A stretch of 64,000 nucleotides of DNA from an uncultured Alphaproteobacteria bacterium (lineage in GTDB: Bacteria; Pseudomonadota; Alphaproteobacteria; Rhodobacterales; Rhodobacteraceae). The stretch lies in NCBI GenBank assembly GCA_902619165.1, contig CACNDI010000003.1, positions 122,773 to 186,772 on the forward strand, written 5' to 3'. The notes beneath the pieces were generated by a model. The model searched no databases and had not been told where the DNA came from. It saw only the letters and a list, made by a program, of their open reading frames with translations. Shown piece after piece: positions 63,479-64,000 of the stretch. The translations under genes were made by a program, and so were the position numbers. The stretch's first letter is position 1, and each line of letters starts with the position of its first letter.

Positions 63479-64000
63479 TTGAGACGATTTTTGGTTTATA
63501 TATCACTAGCTTTAACTTTTTCGCTGGTTCTTTTTGCTCTTGACGGATTATCACTAAAAAAGTTTTTAGATGTGAAACTCGAAATTGAATACACATGCAA
63601 CACATATCCAACTATATGCAGAGGTCTCTTTTCCTTTCTTTACATAATTGTCGTTTCTGCTTCCATACCATTAGCAACAATTCTTTCCATATTTTCAGGA
63701 ATACTATTCGGCATTTTCCAGGGGACTTTATTATCAGCTTTATCTGCTACGTTTGGAGCGATATTTAGTTTTATCTCGGTACGCTACTTTCTAAAAAGTT
63801 TTTTGCGTACTCAAAGCACAGCTTCTTTTGATGCGTTTCAGAAAATGTTTAAAAAAAATGGTGTGTTCTATCTGTTCGCGATTAGAATGATACCTGTGTT
63901 TCCATTTTATCTGGTTAATATCTTTATGGCTTTTACGCCAATAAAAGTCGTTCCATATAGCATTGTAACATTGATAGGTATTACTCCGATGACCATAATC
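63479..64000 (+). CDS. TVP38/TMEM64-type VTT-domain membrane protein (partial, N-terminal part)
   Basis: An open frame runs from a TTG at 63479 to the right edge without a stop, giving 174 residues so far. It begins with a transmembrane segment (FLVYISLALTFSLVLFAL), followed by a loop with two Cys (YTCNTYPTICRG), ASIPLATILSIFSGILFGIFQG, and the VTT core FYLFAIRMIPVFPFYLVNIFMAF then TPIKVVPYSIVTLIGITP. AGGA occurs 10 bases upstream. VTT proteins are DedA-like and linked to lipid or selenite handling; its function here is unknown. The 3' end lies beyond the window. Confidence 0.85.
   Translation, partial: MRRFLVYISLALTFSLVLFALDGLSLKKFLDVKLEIEYTCNTYPTICRGLFSFLYIIVVSASIPLATILSIFSGILFGIFQGTLLSALSATFGAIFSFISVRYFLKSFLRTQSTASFDAFQKMFKKNGVFYLFAIRMIPVFPFYLVNIFMAFTPIKVVPYSIVTLIGITPMTII

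Noticed and set aside
1..64000. CRISPR arrays, insertion sequences, phage genes, tRNA or rRNA
   Set aside because: No repeated spaced units, transposase or integrase frames, cloverleaf-like gaps or rRNA motifs were seen; intergenic gaps are almost all under 140 bases.

Overview
The window reads as a compact, AT-rich chromosome segment from an alphaproteobacterium, probably marine and aerobic. Three things point there: conserved alphaproteobacterial gene neighbourhoods (pyrB-pyrC'-plsY; gshA-rsmE-ubiA; pteridine-reductase-like SDR-uvrC-pgsA-moaD-moaE), an oxygen-dependent cobalamin pathway of the Pseudomonas denitrificans/Rhodobacter type (cobG, cobF, cobN, cobE), and many acyl-CoA catabolic genes. 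No IS element, prophage, CRISPR array, tRNA or rRNA was found. Genes abut or overlap, convergent genes often leave no room for a terminator, and TTG or GTG starts are common.

Region 1 (1-17596) is mostly housekeeping: pyrimidine synthesis with a catalytically dead dihydroorotase homologue, phospholipid genes (plsY, pgsA), glutathione synthesis (gshA), rRNA methylation (rsmE), ubiquinone prenylation (ubiA), molybdopterin synthase (moaD/moaE), UvrC, an S49 peptidase, a Tas-like aldo/keto reductase with an ABC-2 transporter, glutaryl-CoA dehydrogenase, an omega-aminotransferase, SelO and a cytochrome b561.

Region 2 (17598-37278) is a cobalamin supercluster of about 20 kb. The cobT, cobD-cobC and cobO-cobQ units lie on the left. 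A well-formed cobalamin riboswitch at 22765-22934 then precedes a tightly overlapping run: DUF1636 protein, cobW, cobN, cobG, cobH, cobI, cobJ, (cobK inverted), cobL, cobE, cobM, cobB, cobA, cobF, cobU. All corrin-ring methylation, contraction and amidation steps are represented. The CobS/CobT chelatase subunits, cobalamin synthase (cobV) and BluB are not in the window.

Region 3 (37320-58553) is catabolism plus transport. It has a thioredoxin-like protein, rpe and two quinone-oxidoreductase-like MDR proteins. A minus-strand operon encodes an AtuA-family protein, an acyl-CoA synthetase, a two-subunit biotin-dependent acyl-CoA carboxylase, an enoyl-CoA hydratase, a nitronate monooxygenase-like protein and a TIGR03084-type protein; an acyl-CoA dehydrogenase is divergent from it. 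This resembles the acyclic-terpene/leucine (Atu/Liu) logic. A plus-strand PimF-PimC-PimD-like beta-oxidation set follows and runs directly into a tungstate ABC transporter (tupB-tupC-tupA).

Region 4 (58567-64000) is the least ordinary: a packed minus-strand run of glycosyltransferase, nucleosidase-like protein with a long C-terminal extension, spore-photoproduct-lyase-like radical SAM protein, an SDR that appears to use an ATT start codon, and an amidase. The window ends inside a TVP38/TMEM64-type membrane protein gene.
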